Positions 1 to 10,795 are shown, counted from the first letter of the stretch. The stretch is DNA of 64,000 nucleotides from Curvularia sp. ZM96 (GCA_022457065.1 JAJGBQ010000005.1:3844001-3908000), one strand, 5' to 3'. The notes: generated by a model from the letters alone, not told the origin. A program made the numbers and translations.

Positions 1-717
1 ACTCCATCTACCTCCAAGCACCCCACGTTCAAGACGCCGACAAAGCCGCATTCATAGGGTACGCATTGACATGGTACCGCTTCGTAAAAAGCCACCATGA
101 CGACGAAGAAAACGAGTTATTTCCCGCGATATCGCAAGTCTTGCACGACGACCAAATCTGGACCGAGACGCACAAAGAGCATGGTATGTGCAAACACACC
201 CACACACAGCCCCAACGCATATTTCTCTAACTTTAATATAGAAGCCCTTCTCTCCAGCCTAGCAGACTACTCCACCTACCTCAGCACCCTCGTCTCCCCT
301 TCCTCCCTCAACGGCACACACCTCCAATCCCTCATGTCCACCCTGCAACCCGTTTTCTCCCACCACTTCCACTCTGAAATCTCCACCCTCGCTTCTTTCT
401 CCTCGCACCCATCTGCCCCTGCCCCCGGCACGCCCGAAGCCGACGCCGCAGCCACGATCTTTAGAACCTGGGGCAAGAAGACGGTCATGAAAGCGGGAGT
501 ATGGGACGTAGTGCCGTTTTTCTTGATGAATCTTGATGGCGGGTATGAGGAGGGCAGGTGGAGGGAGTGGCCACCTATGCCGGCGCCGGTGAGGTGGGGG
601 CTGCTGAATGTAGCGGGGAGTTGGAGGGCGAGGGAGTGGCGGTTTGCAAGTTGTGATGGGTGGGGGAACCGTAAGAGGTTGTGGGCGTTGGGGGAGGGAA
701 AGGAGGAGGCGTCATAA
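1..717 (+). CDS. Hemerythrin-like (HHE) domain protein, 5' end outside window
   Basis: This is the 3' part of a gene already open at base 3. Exon 1 runs to 183, the intron is 184-241 (58 bp, GTATGT...ATATAG), and exon 2 is 242-717; the splice restores a Glu codon. The first exon reads through a hemerythrin-type helix with a His-His-Asp-Asp-Glu-Glu cluster followed by a second His-rich stretch (THKEHE), and exon 2 adds a further SHHFHSE histidine cluster. These are the metal ligands expected of a di-iron hemerythrin four-helix bundle. The C-terminal part (WGKKTVMKAGVWDVVPFFL onward) is Trp-rich, as in fungal hemerythrin-like proteins of roughly 230-260 residues. Its role (oxygen, iron or NO sensing) cannot be read from sequence. 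The start codon and first helix are missing from the window. Confidence 0.8.
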
Positions 718-1100
718 TATGGGTATGTTGTACAAACACGTTATGGTGTAGTATTTTTTTTAACGTTTTGATACTTGTTTGTTTTGAGCATGACCAGAAA
801 TGGATGGATTTGATTTCATCGCCGTGGACGTGTAGGCTCACGTCTCTTAGATTTGCAACAAGCCAAATAAAGCATAATGGTCCTGCCCACATCAGCTCCA
901 ACATCTCCAACATCAAGCAGCCCGTTTGCAGAAGATGCACGTGCCTCACTTTCACTTTCACTTTCACTCTCAACCACACACCCGTCTTCTCCATTTCCAC
1001 ACTTCCCCAGTAACCACAATGCCATGCCGCAACACACAAAGCGAACCTGACATCTACATCTGGCCCCAACCTCCAGCTACATCAAACCCCCCACGCTAAG
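718..1100. other. Intergenic, 3' flank and short promoter
   Basis: No coding signal is convincing here. It holds the 3' flank of the hemerythrin gene and the promoter of the small gene starting at 1101. The only structure seen is a short CACTTT tandem repeat at 947-968. Antisense frames through it are pyrimidine-rich and look like chance. Confidence 0.5.
947..968. repeat. Short tandem repeat (CACTTT)3.7
   Basis: Three perfect CACTTT units followed by CACT lie about 130 bp upstream of the ATG at 1101. This is a pyrimidine-rich microsatellite of the kind common in fungal promoters; no function is implied. Confidence 0.7.
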
Positions 1101-1430
1101 ATGTCCTCCACTACCTCAAAGCCAAGTTCAGACCCAGCATCTCCTTCCACTTCCGCACAACTCCAATCGCTAGAACGCCGCATGTCAGCTCTCAGCATAA
1201 AAGTCGCCACCGACCGCGCCGACGCCCGCGAGAAGATACCCCTGGTCCCCGGCACATGGGGCCGAGACAACCTGTACACGCAACAGCTCGACGAATTCCA
1301 AATTAAGATGGAGAAAACTTGGATCCGCCTGCGAGGCATGAGTATAGAGCACAAGGAAACGTATGTGACGACGTTGGAGAACGGGTATGAGAAGCTGATT
1401 ACGACGTGGAACGCTGAGGGGAAGATTTAA
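1101..1430 (+). CDS. Small protein of unknown function (109 aa)
   Basis: An intronless 109-codon frame starts at an ATG in a purine context (CTAAGATG) and ends 63 bp before the convergent HET gene. The first 25 residues are Ser/Thr/Pro-rich. The rest is charged and helix-prone: LQSLERRMSALSIKVATDR, then a Trp-containing patch (VPGTWGRDNLYTQQLDEF), and a tail rich in Lys/Glu/Thr. There is no signal peptide or membrane segment. I do not recognise the family. Amino-acid balance and the clean 5' leader argue for a real gene, but length alone would also allow chance. Confidence 0.5.
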   Translation: MSSTTSKPSSDPASPSTSAQLQSLERRMSALSIKVATDRADAREKIPLVPGTWGRDNLYTQQLDEFQIKMEKTWIRLRGMSIEHKETYVTTLENGYEKLITTWNAEGKI

Positions 1431-1493
1431 GTGTTTGGAAAGGGTACGACGGAGACAAGGGTATCATGGATGTTAAAGATGTGAGAAAGCCTT

Positions 1494-3233
1494 TCACTGC
1501 CATTGCACTAGCCCGTCTATGTAGACTTTCAGTGCAATGTTATCTCCACACAAGCCCGCGTTAATGTTCACGTTGATAGCTAGGTCGTTGTCCTGAACGA
1601 GAATCATGTCGTTTCGCACGTCGTTGCCGCGGAGCGGGTCGTACACTTCTTCTGGTATTCGTTTCTTTATGGCTTGCGTCCATGACCCGCTGGTGTGGCC
1701 GCTCTGTGCTTGAGCGAAATTGGGAACGGCTTTGCACCAGTAGTGGCATGTAGAGCGGTTGAAGCCAAATGCGACTGCGAAGTTGAGGGAATGTGCGTAT
1801 TTGGCTGATTGCACGCGGAGCAGCAGCGCGCCCCAGGACTCAGTGACGTTTTCAGGGATGCGCAGCTCGTGCGAGGCTTCGTCCCAGGAGTTACGGGGGG
1901 CGACGCCCATGATCCGGACGGCGGGAGTAATGTGGTTTGATATCCGGCGTTGGATGTGGAAGCATTTGAATTCTGTGGTAGTGAAACTGGGTGGTATAGA
2001 GAGTTTCTGTCGGACGTAAATGGTCTTTAGCTGGCCGGTTGGCCAGTCGTCAATCGCAGTGATGGTTCCAGCGTCGACACGGGCATATTGCGTACCGCCG
2101 TCTAAACATTTCAGTGTGACGGCTAAGCGTTGGTTCAGAGAGTTGCTTGATCGAATCATAGCTAGTGAACGAGTAGGATCTTTGGGATCATGGAGGAACT
2201 CGAGTTGGACGCAGAGACCTATAGGCGTGGATGCGATAGGGAAGGTAGACATAACGCTCTCACGCTCGATTGAACGGCAGTGTTGAAACTCAGTAGGACT
2301 TCGTGCAAGCAGGCCTCGGTATGTTGATTGCTGCGATCCATCCGCACTCCAGGCAAACAGTGAGTAGTCGTCGGTATCTTTGAGTATTTCTTCTTGTAAT
2401 CTGACGAAGGCCTTTTCGCCTTCTCCGTATAGGAGCGGCATATGGATATCAAAGATGCCGAGCAGACAATATGCAACATCTTCTATTCGTGTGCTCTGGC
2501 GGTGCGCAGCCCAGGACATTCTTTCTGCTACAGAAACTTCATTAAGCGATCTGGTTTCTTCAAGGACGTGAACCGGTATGCCCGTCGCTTCTGACAATTC
2601 GTTCAAAAACTCTACTTTCTCGCCCATCAATGTCCAGTCCTGGAAGTAGAAGCGACACACAACGGGTGCTATGAGTTCCTGGAGTGTCCAACCACGCTGT
2701 GTCCATCGGCTGTGCGTGAACGCATATCTCGCGATTTCCGAGGCGGTCCTGAAGTCCCCATGATCTACGGCAATGTCGCTGAGATACACGATGCAAACCT
2801 CTGCGTCCCTATACCAGCGGTACATGGAGTTGATAGCCTCTTGCAATTCGGCGCTTGAGGTTTTGTCTATACAGCAGGTATCGACCCAGAGGTAGTTGCA
2901 ACCCTGACCTCTCGCTTGCTCAGCTGCGTTGATGATTTTGCTGTAGCCAACACGTTGCATGAGATCGCTTTCCGAGAAACTTCCTAGCGATGCGCCAGAA
3001 TTTCCTCGGATCACCATTTCCAATGCCAACATGAGAGCGGTTCGCGCATTTTGGTCGTTCTGCGATGACGCGTGTACGGATGATGCTGAGAGTGCGCGAG
3101 CTCTGTGAATCCAGCCAAATTCTTGGTTGTTCACCTCATCTGGGCCCCAGGTGTGGGAGAGAATGGCATAGGGAGGGATCTCATTGTCATTGAACCATCG
3201 GAGTTCGAGCGTCCTTGTGTCGATGAGCCGCAT
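1494..3233 (-). CDS. HET-domain (heterokaryon incompatibility) protein
   Basis: A single-exon frame of 579 residues. The N-terminus (MRLIDTRTLELRWF, then YAILSHTWG) and the following blocks define the HET domain in its usual order: NYLWVDTCCIDKTSSAEL around residue 115, SMYRWYRDAEVCIVYLSD around 140, and RGWTLQELIAP around 180. Downstream, the RIEDVAYCLLGIFDIHMPL and YGEGEKAF motifs are the conserved tail of the HET-E/HET-D-like group. No NACHT, WD40 or ankyrin repeats follow; the C-terminal 270 residues are unassigned. In characterised fungi such genes trigger cell death after fusion of unlike hyphae; which partner this copy senses is unknown. Family sizes are large in Pezizomycotina, so orthology should not be assumed. 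Confidence 0.92.
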   Translation of the reverse strand: MRLIDTRTLELRWFNDNEIPPYAILSHTWGPDEVNNQEFGWIHRARALSASSVHASSQNDQNARTALMLALEMVIRGNSGASLGSFSESDLMQRVGYSKIINAAEQARGQGCNYLWVDTCCIDKTSSAELQEAINSMYRWYRDAEVCIVYLSDIAVDHGDFRTASEIARYAFTHSRWTQRGWTLQELIAPVVCRFYFQDWTLMGEKVEFLNELSEATGIPVHVLEETRSLNEVSVAERMSWAAHRQSTRIEDVAYCLLGIFDIHMPLLYGEGEKAFVRLQEEILKDTDDYSLFAWSADGSQQSTYRGLLARSPTEFQHCRSIERESVMSTFPIASTPIGLCVQLEFLHDPKDPTRSLAMIRSSNSLNQRLAVTLKCLDGGTQYARVDAGTITAIDDWPTGQLKTIYVRQKLSIPPSFTTTEFKCFHIQRRISNHITPAVRIMGVAPRNSWDEASHELRIPENVTESWGALLLRVQSAKYAHSLNFAVAFGFNRSTCHYWCKAVPNFAQAQSGHTSGSWTQAIKKRIPEEVYDPLRGNDVRNDMILVQDNDLAINVNINAGLCGDNIALKVYIDGLVQWQ

Positions 3234-4032
3234 GACAGGGGCTGCGCGATGCGTTGATGTCGGAAGTCATTGGGTGGTCAGTGGTGGGGTCGTGGTCGCA
3301 AATCAGCGAATTCCAAAGGTACTTACCATGCCTACCACTGGCTTTCCAAGGTGTACTCACCTTCCACCCCGAACGTTGTTAACGCCTTGGTCCGCATGTA
3401 GTCTCCCAGGGAAACCTGAACCATTCCGTTTTGTAATTTAAAAACTTGAAAATCTCCAAAAAAAAAACATTTGGCTGATTGGTGTGTGACTGCGTGCACT
3501 CGTTTTCTTGAACGAATCCCTTTTTTACTCCCAACAAGACCTACCAATTACCCGGTGGGCATCTGCCTTTACGTATGGAAGATAGGATAACATTCTCTGC
3601 TATTTCTTGTATTCAGGCCTCAAAAAAACAGCACACAGTAGACGGATGAGGGTCAATGAGAGGATATTCTCTAGCTGGATAGGCTATGTACATGAAGAGA
3701 GTGTAGAGAAGCTGAAACATGGTGTTTGGCATCGACAATATGAACATTAGAAACACAGAGAAGGATCAGAGTCTCGAATCTCTCTGACTGTAATGCATGT
3801 CTCGAATAATTAAAAATTGAATAATAGTCTCGACTCGATAAGCCAAGGTTACATGTTGCATAATAATCCTTCGTTTCCAAGCGTCAGCCCTCCCCCTAAG
3901 CTGAACTTCTGCAATCCTTTTTAAGCCCTTCCATGAAATCACTGACGATGTTGGTAAAATGGCCAACTTCATAGCTTCTTGTCCAATACAAAGGGGGAAC
4001 TTTGGGTCGGAAAAACGCTATAGACCTAGCGG
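3234..4032. other. Intergenic between HET gene and STE2
   Basis: It contains the HET gene promoter (divergent end) and the STE2 3' flank. Small frames are AT-rich and lack codon bias. An A9 run lies near 3460. Nothing else was recognised. Confidence 0.5.
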
Positions 4033-5252
4033 TCAGACTTGATCAATAGCGTCGTCGCTTGAGACATCGAAATCACGTTCGATACGGATCCCGCTACTGT
4101 TTTTGTTCTTGTGGTTGGGTACGACCGGACTCAGGGGAATGCTGTCCATGTCCTTGCTCTTCGTGTCCGACCATACACTCATCTGGCGACTCCTATCAAA
4201 TGCGGTAGAGCTCCCACCGGCTGAACTGGATTCTGTAACATAGAGATCGTTCTTGATAAATCGCTGGCGAGCATTGGAATTTCTGGAGGAAAGTTGTTGG
4301 TCGCTCACTACTCCCGCCCAGATTGCTGATAGCGGAAGGAAGATGCAGACGACCGTAAGGACATGGCCAACGATCTCTGGAAGAACGTTTGCAAATTGAA
4401 GAGAACAGAAAATCGCTGTAAGTATGTTAGCCCAGCCCAAATATCAGTATCAACATCATCATAGGTACCTGGAATCAACATGGTCTGACAACCCATGATA
4501 AAGACTACCTGCATTGGCCCAAACTGAGGCATATTGAGACGGCGCCTTTGGAAGATAGCATAGCCCAGCTTGATGGTGAACACGCAGCTGTAAAGCCAGA
4601 TTGCAACAGCCTGTATGATGTAGGAGGTCGACACGAGTTCCTCAATGGATTCTGGGTTCTGATACGCCAGTGTCAATTTGATATTGTAGTACACCGCGGC
4701 AACTCTGTATCCGAATGATACCATGGCCATGATGGTGGTAACAGCCATGATTATGCCACGCTGCAAAGGAGGTGTAGTAATGCAGACGATCCACACTTGG
4801 AGACTGAGTGAAGCGAAGATTAGGGCATTGACCAAGATACCAAAGATGTTGATGGTGATTTGAGTGGCAAAGTCTCCTTGAGTGACGTGGCTCCAGTCCC
4901 CGCTGAGGACGGAATAGGGACTGTAAAAATTGCCAGTGACCCAGGTGCCAAATAGGAGACAGCGGATTGCGTTGAGAAAGACGCAGGTGGCATTGAGGAC
5001 AAAAACGAACGACTTTCGCCGATCAGGTTTGGTCATGAGTATGAGAATCAGGAACAGCATCAAAGACGCTCCGAATCCGGCTCCGTAGCTGATTGCAAGA
5101 CGAAATCCGTAATAACGGTATTGATCAAGGTCCATCATGTTCCGTGTCACTACGACCCATCCACCTTGGCCATCCGGGACAGTCACGTTCAGGTCCTGGT
5201 GCCAAGGATCGAAGTTGGGTGGAACTTGAAAGTGCTCCATAGGTACCTCCAT
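4033..5252 (-). CDS. STE2: Ste2-type alpha-factor pheromone receptor (GPCR)
   Basis: Two exons on the minus strand: 5252-4469 and 4415-4033, with a 53-bp intron (4416-4468, GTACCT...TTACAG) containing a GCTAAC branch site; 388 residues. Seven hydrophobic segments can be followed. The first begins at FRLAISYGAGFGASLMLF, and the first cytoplasmic loop carries TKPDRRKS. The splice rebuilds the hallmark sixth-helix motif (GCQTMLIP then AIFCSLQF), whose Pro is conserved in the Ste2 family. The N-terminus is short with an NVT glycosylation site; the C-tail of about 90 residues is Ser/Asn-rich, as in receptors regulated by phosphorylation. The expected role is plasma-membrane recognition of alpha-type peptide pheromone and signalling through the mating G protein. 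Met1 and Met5 are both possible starts. Confidence 0.93.
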
Positions 5253-6285
5253 AGTGGTTTGTAACCTCGAGCGATTTCGTTTACGAATGTGGTAGTGGAA
5301 GAGCGTCGGGCTGACCTTATGCGGCGGGGTCTCGAGATGGGTATCGGGTCAAAGATTAAACGGCAGCCGCACTTATCATCAATGATGAGATTTTGAAACC
5401 TGAGTTGTCGTGTGTAGCTTGAGATCCGATGTGGGTTGAAGTAAAGATGGAAGTAGTAGCCGGAGAAGAGCAGGGAGGTATTGCAGCAACGATAGGTACA
5501 TGCCGAGCGGAGTAGTAGATATAATGGCTAGGAGGCAGCAAAGCCTTTTCTTACGTTGCAGTTGCTAGATATTGTAGTTGACGAGGTGACTGGAAGAGGC
5601 GCGTTTGGTTCGTGGATAATAGCAGCTGAAGTGATAGCATGGAACTGATCTGCTACCTCGACTCACCACTCTCACGGTCCAGAATTCAAACGAAAGTGCT
5701 CTTTGGCGAGCGTAGATGCCCTTGCTATTGTTCTTTAACTCTTCAGCTGTGCGTGTTGAACTGCTCACTGCGACAAGTCCCAGTTTTGTGACGCAAAGCC
5801 AATCTTCTCTGTCGTTGCTCTTTTCCTGTCTTACTCCAGGTCGCGGGAATTCGTAGAAAGCCATCGGTTATGCATTCAAGGAGCGGAGGGAGGCAGTGAT
5901 GAGATAGCGCGAAATTCGTTACTATTGTTCTTCGACTCAAGCCCCACTCGGGTTCTGAGACCTATCGGAACCGGGGCGCATATGACAAATTACATCGAAC
6001 TAGTTAGCGATCGTGTCCAATACATGATATGGACAGGACGGTCAGCTTGAACTTTTGCGAGCATGGTACCGACTACACACCTGCCCCTTGCAGCGTATGC
6101 GAGAATGAAGATGCAGTTCTCACGTAGGGATGAGATAGCGCTGGTTCACGGGGTCCAATCAGAGCTAGCGAGACCCCACTTATTCTGCACGTCATTGCTA
6201 GCCTAAGCAGTAAGTGTTCTGAACCTCACAACGTGACCGCGCGTTCGCCATCGATTTCGCCACGACGCGTCGAACAACTCCAACA
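5253..6285. other. Divergent promoter region, STE2 (-) and BRCT gene (+)
   Basis: About 1 kb lies between two divergent start codons. Short frames on the minus strand (for example 5565-5864) have no recognisable motif and probably belong to the STE2 leader. No RNA gene or repeat was seen. Confidence 0.5.
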
Positions 6286-8191
6286 ATGTGGACTCTCTCG
6301 TCGAGCCCTACTGGTGCAGCGGGCTCGAACGAATTCAGCCTGCCAAACGAAGGGACTGCCTATATTATCGTGGGCGTTGATTCCAACTGTGTCGAGGTGG
6401 TTCGCGTGCTAAACCCAGAGACGCAACGGGAACTTGGCCGGATGGGTACGTTGTCTCCTTCCATCTCCTCTGCGTAGTCCCTTACGTTGCTAGTTGTCGG
6501 GCCATTTGGAGTCAAGTTGGAAGCAGTCAATGATAAGTTGACCATAACACCTGGACAATCACATGTAGCTTCTCCATCGTCCGCCAAGTTTGAGTTACAG
6601 CCACGCAATGACAGCCACTCAGAAGCAATTTTTCTCCGTCATGGAGACGCGCTGCATTTTCCATCATCAAAATCAAATCTCATCTGCAGATGGACCAACT
6701 CTGAGATCCAAGTCAACTCGTCGGCAGCTCCTGATGCCCGTGGCGTAGTCGAAACCCCAGAGGATGAAACCGATGATGAGAGTTTGGACAAGTCCCCTGC
6801 TGCAATAGCAACCAACAATAGGAAGTCTGCACCTCGAGCAACTCCACAACTTTCACATCAACAATCTTTAGTGATCCAGGAGACCCCAACAGCAGCTCGA
6901 GTAAACAGCGCATCAAACTGCCCTCCAGCAGATATCAACCCACCAGACTTTGCTCATGATACAAGCGGCCCAGTCAAAGACATGTCCCTTCCTCTACGTG
7001 AACCAGAAGCAGAACTGGAGCCAGCATCAGAAACCTTTTCTACCGCCCGCACAGGCGAGTCCCAGGACAAGGCATCGGCACCTCAAAGCGCGAATGGCCC
7101 TTCATCAGCCGATTCATCCGCTACCGGTTTAGTTGCCAGCAAAGACGAGCGGTCAACTAAGGCGACTAGCAAAAGCTCTCCACAGGTTCAAATTCCGCCG
7201 CGATCGGCCAGAAAGCGGAGCACCTCTGCTGTGAAAGAGGGTTCAGAATATGAGCACGACGCAGTCGCATCAGCACCCAAGCGTACAAAAAGAAGCAAAG
7301 ACGAAGATGTACGAGATGCTCGGTTGAGCAGCGTCGACACAGCATCACAAAAGTCTAGCAAAAAAGGAAAGAAGCGCCGCACAGAAGCGCTCAATGATGC
7401 AGATGAGCACGCTTTAACGCGATCTCCGCTGAGTACCCAGCAATCGACACATGCCACGACGGAAGTCTACGAAGGGCCCACACCGAAGGTGGCTTCCAGT
7501 AACTCTACTATTACAAAATCAAGCCAGGCTGTCAAGTTTCTCAAGAAACAGGGCGGGGCATATGTGGAAAAACTGACTGACGACTTCAACATACTATGGT
7601 AAGCTCAAGTACAGCGTATGACATGCAGTCTGCTAAATGCAGTATAGTGTTAGAGACGGCGAGCTTCAGAAGAAGACAAAAGTACTGTACGCAATTGCTC
7701 GTGGAATTCCTATTGTCACAGATATGTGGCTATTGGACTCGGCAAAGGAGGGGCACCTGCTCCCATTGTCTGCTTACAAGCCCTCCACTTCCAAGCAAGA
7801 AGCGGAATGGAAGTTCGACTTTGATAAAGTGTTTGGCCAATCTCAGACGCCTTTTGAGGGCTACACCATTCACTTCACCAAGAGTCTCAAAGCTGTATAT
7901 GAGTCGTTCCCCGAGGTCGCAGCAGTATGCAAGGCTGCAGGCGCGAAGAACGTCACCTCCACAAGGATGAATACAACCGGCGACAACATTGTACTTGCAA
8001 ACAACTACGATGACGATCCAGAAGCCCAGAGGCTGATGAAGGACGGTGTAACATGCTACACAAAGGACCTCTTTACCTACAGCATCTTCCGCGGTTCTGT
8101 CGACCTCGAAAGCGATGAGTTCAAAATCAAAGCACCTGACGATAGTACGCCGTCAAAAGAGAAGAGGAAGCGGGGCCGAAAGAGCACGTAG
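6286..8191 (+). CDS. FHA-like plus tandem BRCT nuclear protein, MDC1/Mdb1-like
   Basis: Three exons: 6286-6445, 6494-7598 and 7648-8191; introns of 48 and 49 bp; 602 residues. The N-terminal 125 residues resemble a diverged FHA fold (IVGVDSN..., VVGPFGVKLEA, then IFLRHGDALHF). A long Ser/Thr/Lys-rich disordered middle follows with several basic clusters suited to nuclear import. The C-terminus has one clear BRCT repeat (VKFLKKQGGAYVEKL, then GIPIVTDMWLLDS with the conserved Trp) and a second, weaker one starting at PFEGYTIHF. The second intron splits the first BRCT, and its phase restores CVRDGEL. FHA plus C-terminal tandem BRCT is the architecture of fission yeast Mdb1 and animal MDC1, which bind phosphorylated H2A at DNA breaks; equivalence here is inference from layout. 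Confidence 0.78.
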
Positions 8192-8594
8192 AACACGAGA
8201 CTCGCTCTATGCTGACGGGACGTGACCACGTGTATGAACATTTCACGGTAGTTTTTGTCGATGACGAGCGAGCTTGCAGTTTGGCTGAACACAGCCAGAG
8301 CAAGATAACGCCCACCCATTATATATACCCCAGGCGTCTCGCTTGTATCTACAGTAATGGCTATACTGTTGTTCTAATGCATGCTAGTGTCTTACACCAA
8401 TATATTACGGTGCGTTCTCATGTTCCGTGTAAGCGAGTCGACCCACTTCCTGCCCCCGCTCTGCCATCGCTCTGCCACAACCCTCCTGTCCACGTATATG
8501 AGACCTACTCGTTTTTGAGCAATAAATGTTTTCCAAGTTGCCGGACTTTCATCAATCACATGACAACCAGCCACGAGCAACATCTGCTCAATCA
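8192..8594. other. Intergenic before tRNA-Asn
   Basis: This is the 3' flank of the BRCT gene and the upstream region of the tRNA. Frames crossing it run into the tRNA and are not coding. Confidence 0.5.
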
Positions 8595-8683
8595 TCCTCC
8601 GTGGCGCAATTGGCTAGCGCGTCTGACTGTTACAGCTCATTGTAGTTATCAGGAGGTTGGAAGTTCGAGCCTTCCCGGGGGAG
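8595..8683 (+). tRNA. tRNA-Asn (anticodon GUU) with 15-nt intron
   Basis: A full cloverleaf can be folded by eye. The acceptor stem is TCCTCCG against CGGGGGA with one T-G wobble; the D-stem is GCGC/GCGC; the anticodon stem is TCTGA/TCAGG. The anticodon loop is CTGTTA + A with GTT at 8629-8631, and the T-arm is GGAAG-TTCGAGC-CTTCC. A 15-nt intron (8633-8647) sits one base 3' of the anticodon, the canonical eukaryotic position. The discriminator base is G. A and B box sequences are in place (TGGCGCAATTGG; GTTCGAGCC) and a T7 run follows. Confidence 0.93.
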
Positions 8684-10316
8684 CAGCTTTTTTTGTCTGG
8701 GTGCGGATGTTGGCAGACGGGTGAGGTTTTTTTTAGGTAGAGAGCGTGGGGGGAAGACTTGGTGCGGCGGGGCGTTAGCGCGGGATCTCACTTCAGAACT
8801 TGGGGCGGAAGAAGCTGGCTGTGGTAATGAAGTAATCATGACTCGGCGGTGTGATGTTTTTGCAAGACAGGTGTGAAAGTCGGACGTAACAGAGCATAGT
8901 GTCTGGAAGGTTTCAGATGCCTTGGTGATGTCGCTACTTCGCGTGGACATATCCATCTGGGGCGACACACTGTTGCTCCCCTCCGAATGCCTCTGCAATG
9001 CATTTTTCATATGCGGTGGTGTCGCACATACGTTCTTGAGATGACCTGGTCTTGATGCCTCGGCCCGCTCGCAGTGCAGTTTACCATTCCAAAGCAGGGC
9101 CACTCCTGCGCCGCTTCCTTGGGCCTCGTTGATTCTGGTGCACAACGGCTGGCTTGCTCTGACAGGGGCGTAAACCAAGGAACCGGAAACTCGCAAAAGT
9201 TGTGCTGAATCCGGAAGTCAGAACGGCCAAGATATGCGGCTGAAGACAGTGCACCCATCGCCCTGGGGCTAAGCCAAGCAAAGTAGCGAAGAATGGATTC
9301 CCCGAGATGCAGGAACATAAGCTCATTGGTTACCGGCTCCTTGAAGACTAAGATCCCGTCTTACTTTGGGACTTACGCCCAACACAAGGCTTATTTCTAG
9401 TTGTCTAATTAGGAAATCTTTGCAAGGCGGAGTGTGCTTGTAGTTTACTTACATTGGAAGTATTATGGAGGATTGAGTTGACGTACAACCATGCGTCCAT
9501 AATGCTTCATGAGGAAGTCACCGGGCAGTTGTAGTGTCTCTCCTATCTTTGCGCTAAGGGCGAGTGAGAACTGGTTTGTACGGCCTAGCCTTGTATATAA
9601 GATACGAGGGAAGCGTGGAGCAAAGAGGATATCGCCAGCATTCCACAACTACCACAACGCTTTCAGGAAAGAAAAGAATTGAGAAGCCTCAACCTTACTC
9701 GTCTTGCCGTTCGAAAATGATACCCGTAGTCTTTACGTCACCTCTGGGACCCGCAGCCGCAGCCGCACAAGCCCAGGGACAAGGTCACGGCCAGACACAG
9801 AATCAGTCTTCGCAAACCAGCACATCACAGTCTTCAAAGGTACGTTATTTAGGGTCGCTCTCAATATCAGGGCCTTGCTGAACGATGTAGTAATTCCGAT
9901 TCCTTCGACATAGAGCCTGTATGCACAGCAGTAATGAACCTTCTGGAAAGAATACTGCTCCTCTGAGTAAAAAGGAGGGACAGACCAGAAGGACCAACGA
10001 GGAGGTATATTAAGAGATAGAGTCATGGAAAGAGGCAGAGGTAGGGGAAAGCACTTTTGCATTATGTTTTTTGTCGTTACTTCTTGGAGTTGGAATATAG
10101 ATACACTTAAACATGAAGCAGCAGAGTCTCGTAATGAGAAGGCCATCTGGATGAAGCCGCCCCTTAATTCAAAGAGCACGTAGAAAATAGAAACTACTCA
10201 GACTTCCAATTTTTACAGTGACGATCTCCAGGTCCTGGAGGATTGTGAGCGAGAAGTCAGGTATAGATTCCGTTATGCCAATCCCTTCATGTCCGACCGT
10301 ATTCCACAATTCTTTC
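8684..10316. other. Gene-poor stretch between tRNA-Asn and 5S-like gene
   Basis: About 1.6 kb without a supported protein gene. The longest frames (8630-9196 minus, which runs through the tRNA; 9733-10179 minus; 9564-9881 plus) have no recognisable domain. The plus frame includes a Gln/Ala-rich segment from Met at 9718 (TSPLGPAAAAAQAQGQGHG) that could be a tiny gene but has no other support. Confidence 0.4.
8688..8694 (+). terminator. Pol III terminator of tRNA-Asn
   Basis: A run of seven T residues begins 5 nt after the discriminator base of the tRNA, as expected for RNA polymerase III termination. Confidence 0.85.
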
Positions 10317-10439
10317 ACATACGACCATAGGATTTTTTCCGGATGCACGGAACCCCGTCTGATCTTCCCTAGTTAAACGGATTACCGGCGGATTAGTAGT
10401 CAGGTGGGTGACCACTGGCGAATCCCCGCTGTCGTATGT
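10317..10439 (+). rRNA. 5S rRNA gene copy, divergent and possibly a pseudogene
   Basis: The segment begins ACATACGACCATAGG and ends GTCGTATGT. The two ends form a perfect 9-bp stem I, and ACATACGAC is the usual start of ascomycete 5S rRNA. The internal control region is recognisable: AGTTAA near 10371, GGATTAGTAGT at 10390-10400, and GGTGGGTGACCAC plus GCGAATCCC before the 3' stem. A T6 run serves as terminator at 10439-10444. The 5' half is unlike the consensus: after CCATAGG comes A then six T (10333-10338), and total length is about 123 nt against the usual 118-120. The internal T6 precedes the control region and could stop Pol III early. Dispersed, variable 5S genes are normal in filamentous fungi. 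Confidence 0.75.
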
Positions 10440-10795
10440 TTTTTGTCTTTGTGAAATTTTTGCTGGTGGGGTGTACATAGGGAAAGAGGGGCGTGGAGAC
10501 ATAGATAGCTCGGAGCTAGGCTAAGAAGCACAGTCTAGCTTCAATCAGACTTTTGCAACGCAAGTTTGAGAACAAGAAAAAACTGGACTACATTGCCTTT
10601 GGATGTTAGCATGATGACTTGTTCAGACATCACGTGCTAGCGCACCACGCTAGCCTCACGCGACGCGTCGGCCCTCACTTTCCGCACCTTGCACCATCTA
10701 CTCATAGCCGCCACTTCCAAGATTCAAGCTATCCACTTCTGTCTCAGCCTGACAAACTCAACATACTTTTGTGCTGAAACGCTGTCAAATCAATC
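10440..10795. other. Promoter region of RPA3
   Basis: No gene was seen. It holds the 5S terminator and then the RPA3 upstream region; TCACGTGC near 10630 and CACGCGACGCGTCGG near 10656-10670 are present. The latter contains ACGCGT, an MluI-box-like element that fits an S-phase gene, although a single site is weak evidence. Confidence 0.45.

Noticed and set aside
8630..9196. 188-codon minus-strand frame
   Set aside because: It runs through the tRNA-Asn gene and its Pol III terminator, has no domain and no codon bias.
9564..9881. 105-codon plus-strand frame with Gln/Ala-rich end
   Set aside because: Possible tiny gene from Met at 9718, but the frame stops soon after and no intron restores a longer product.
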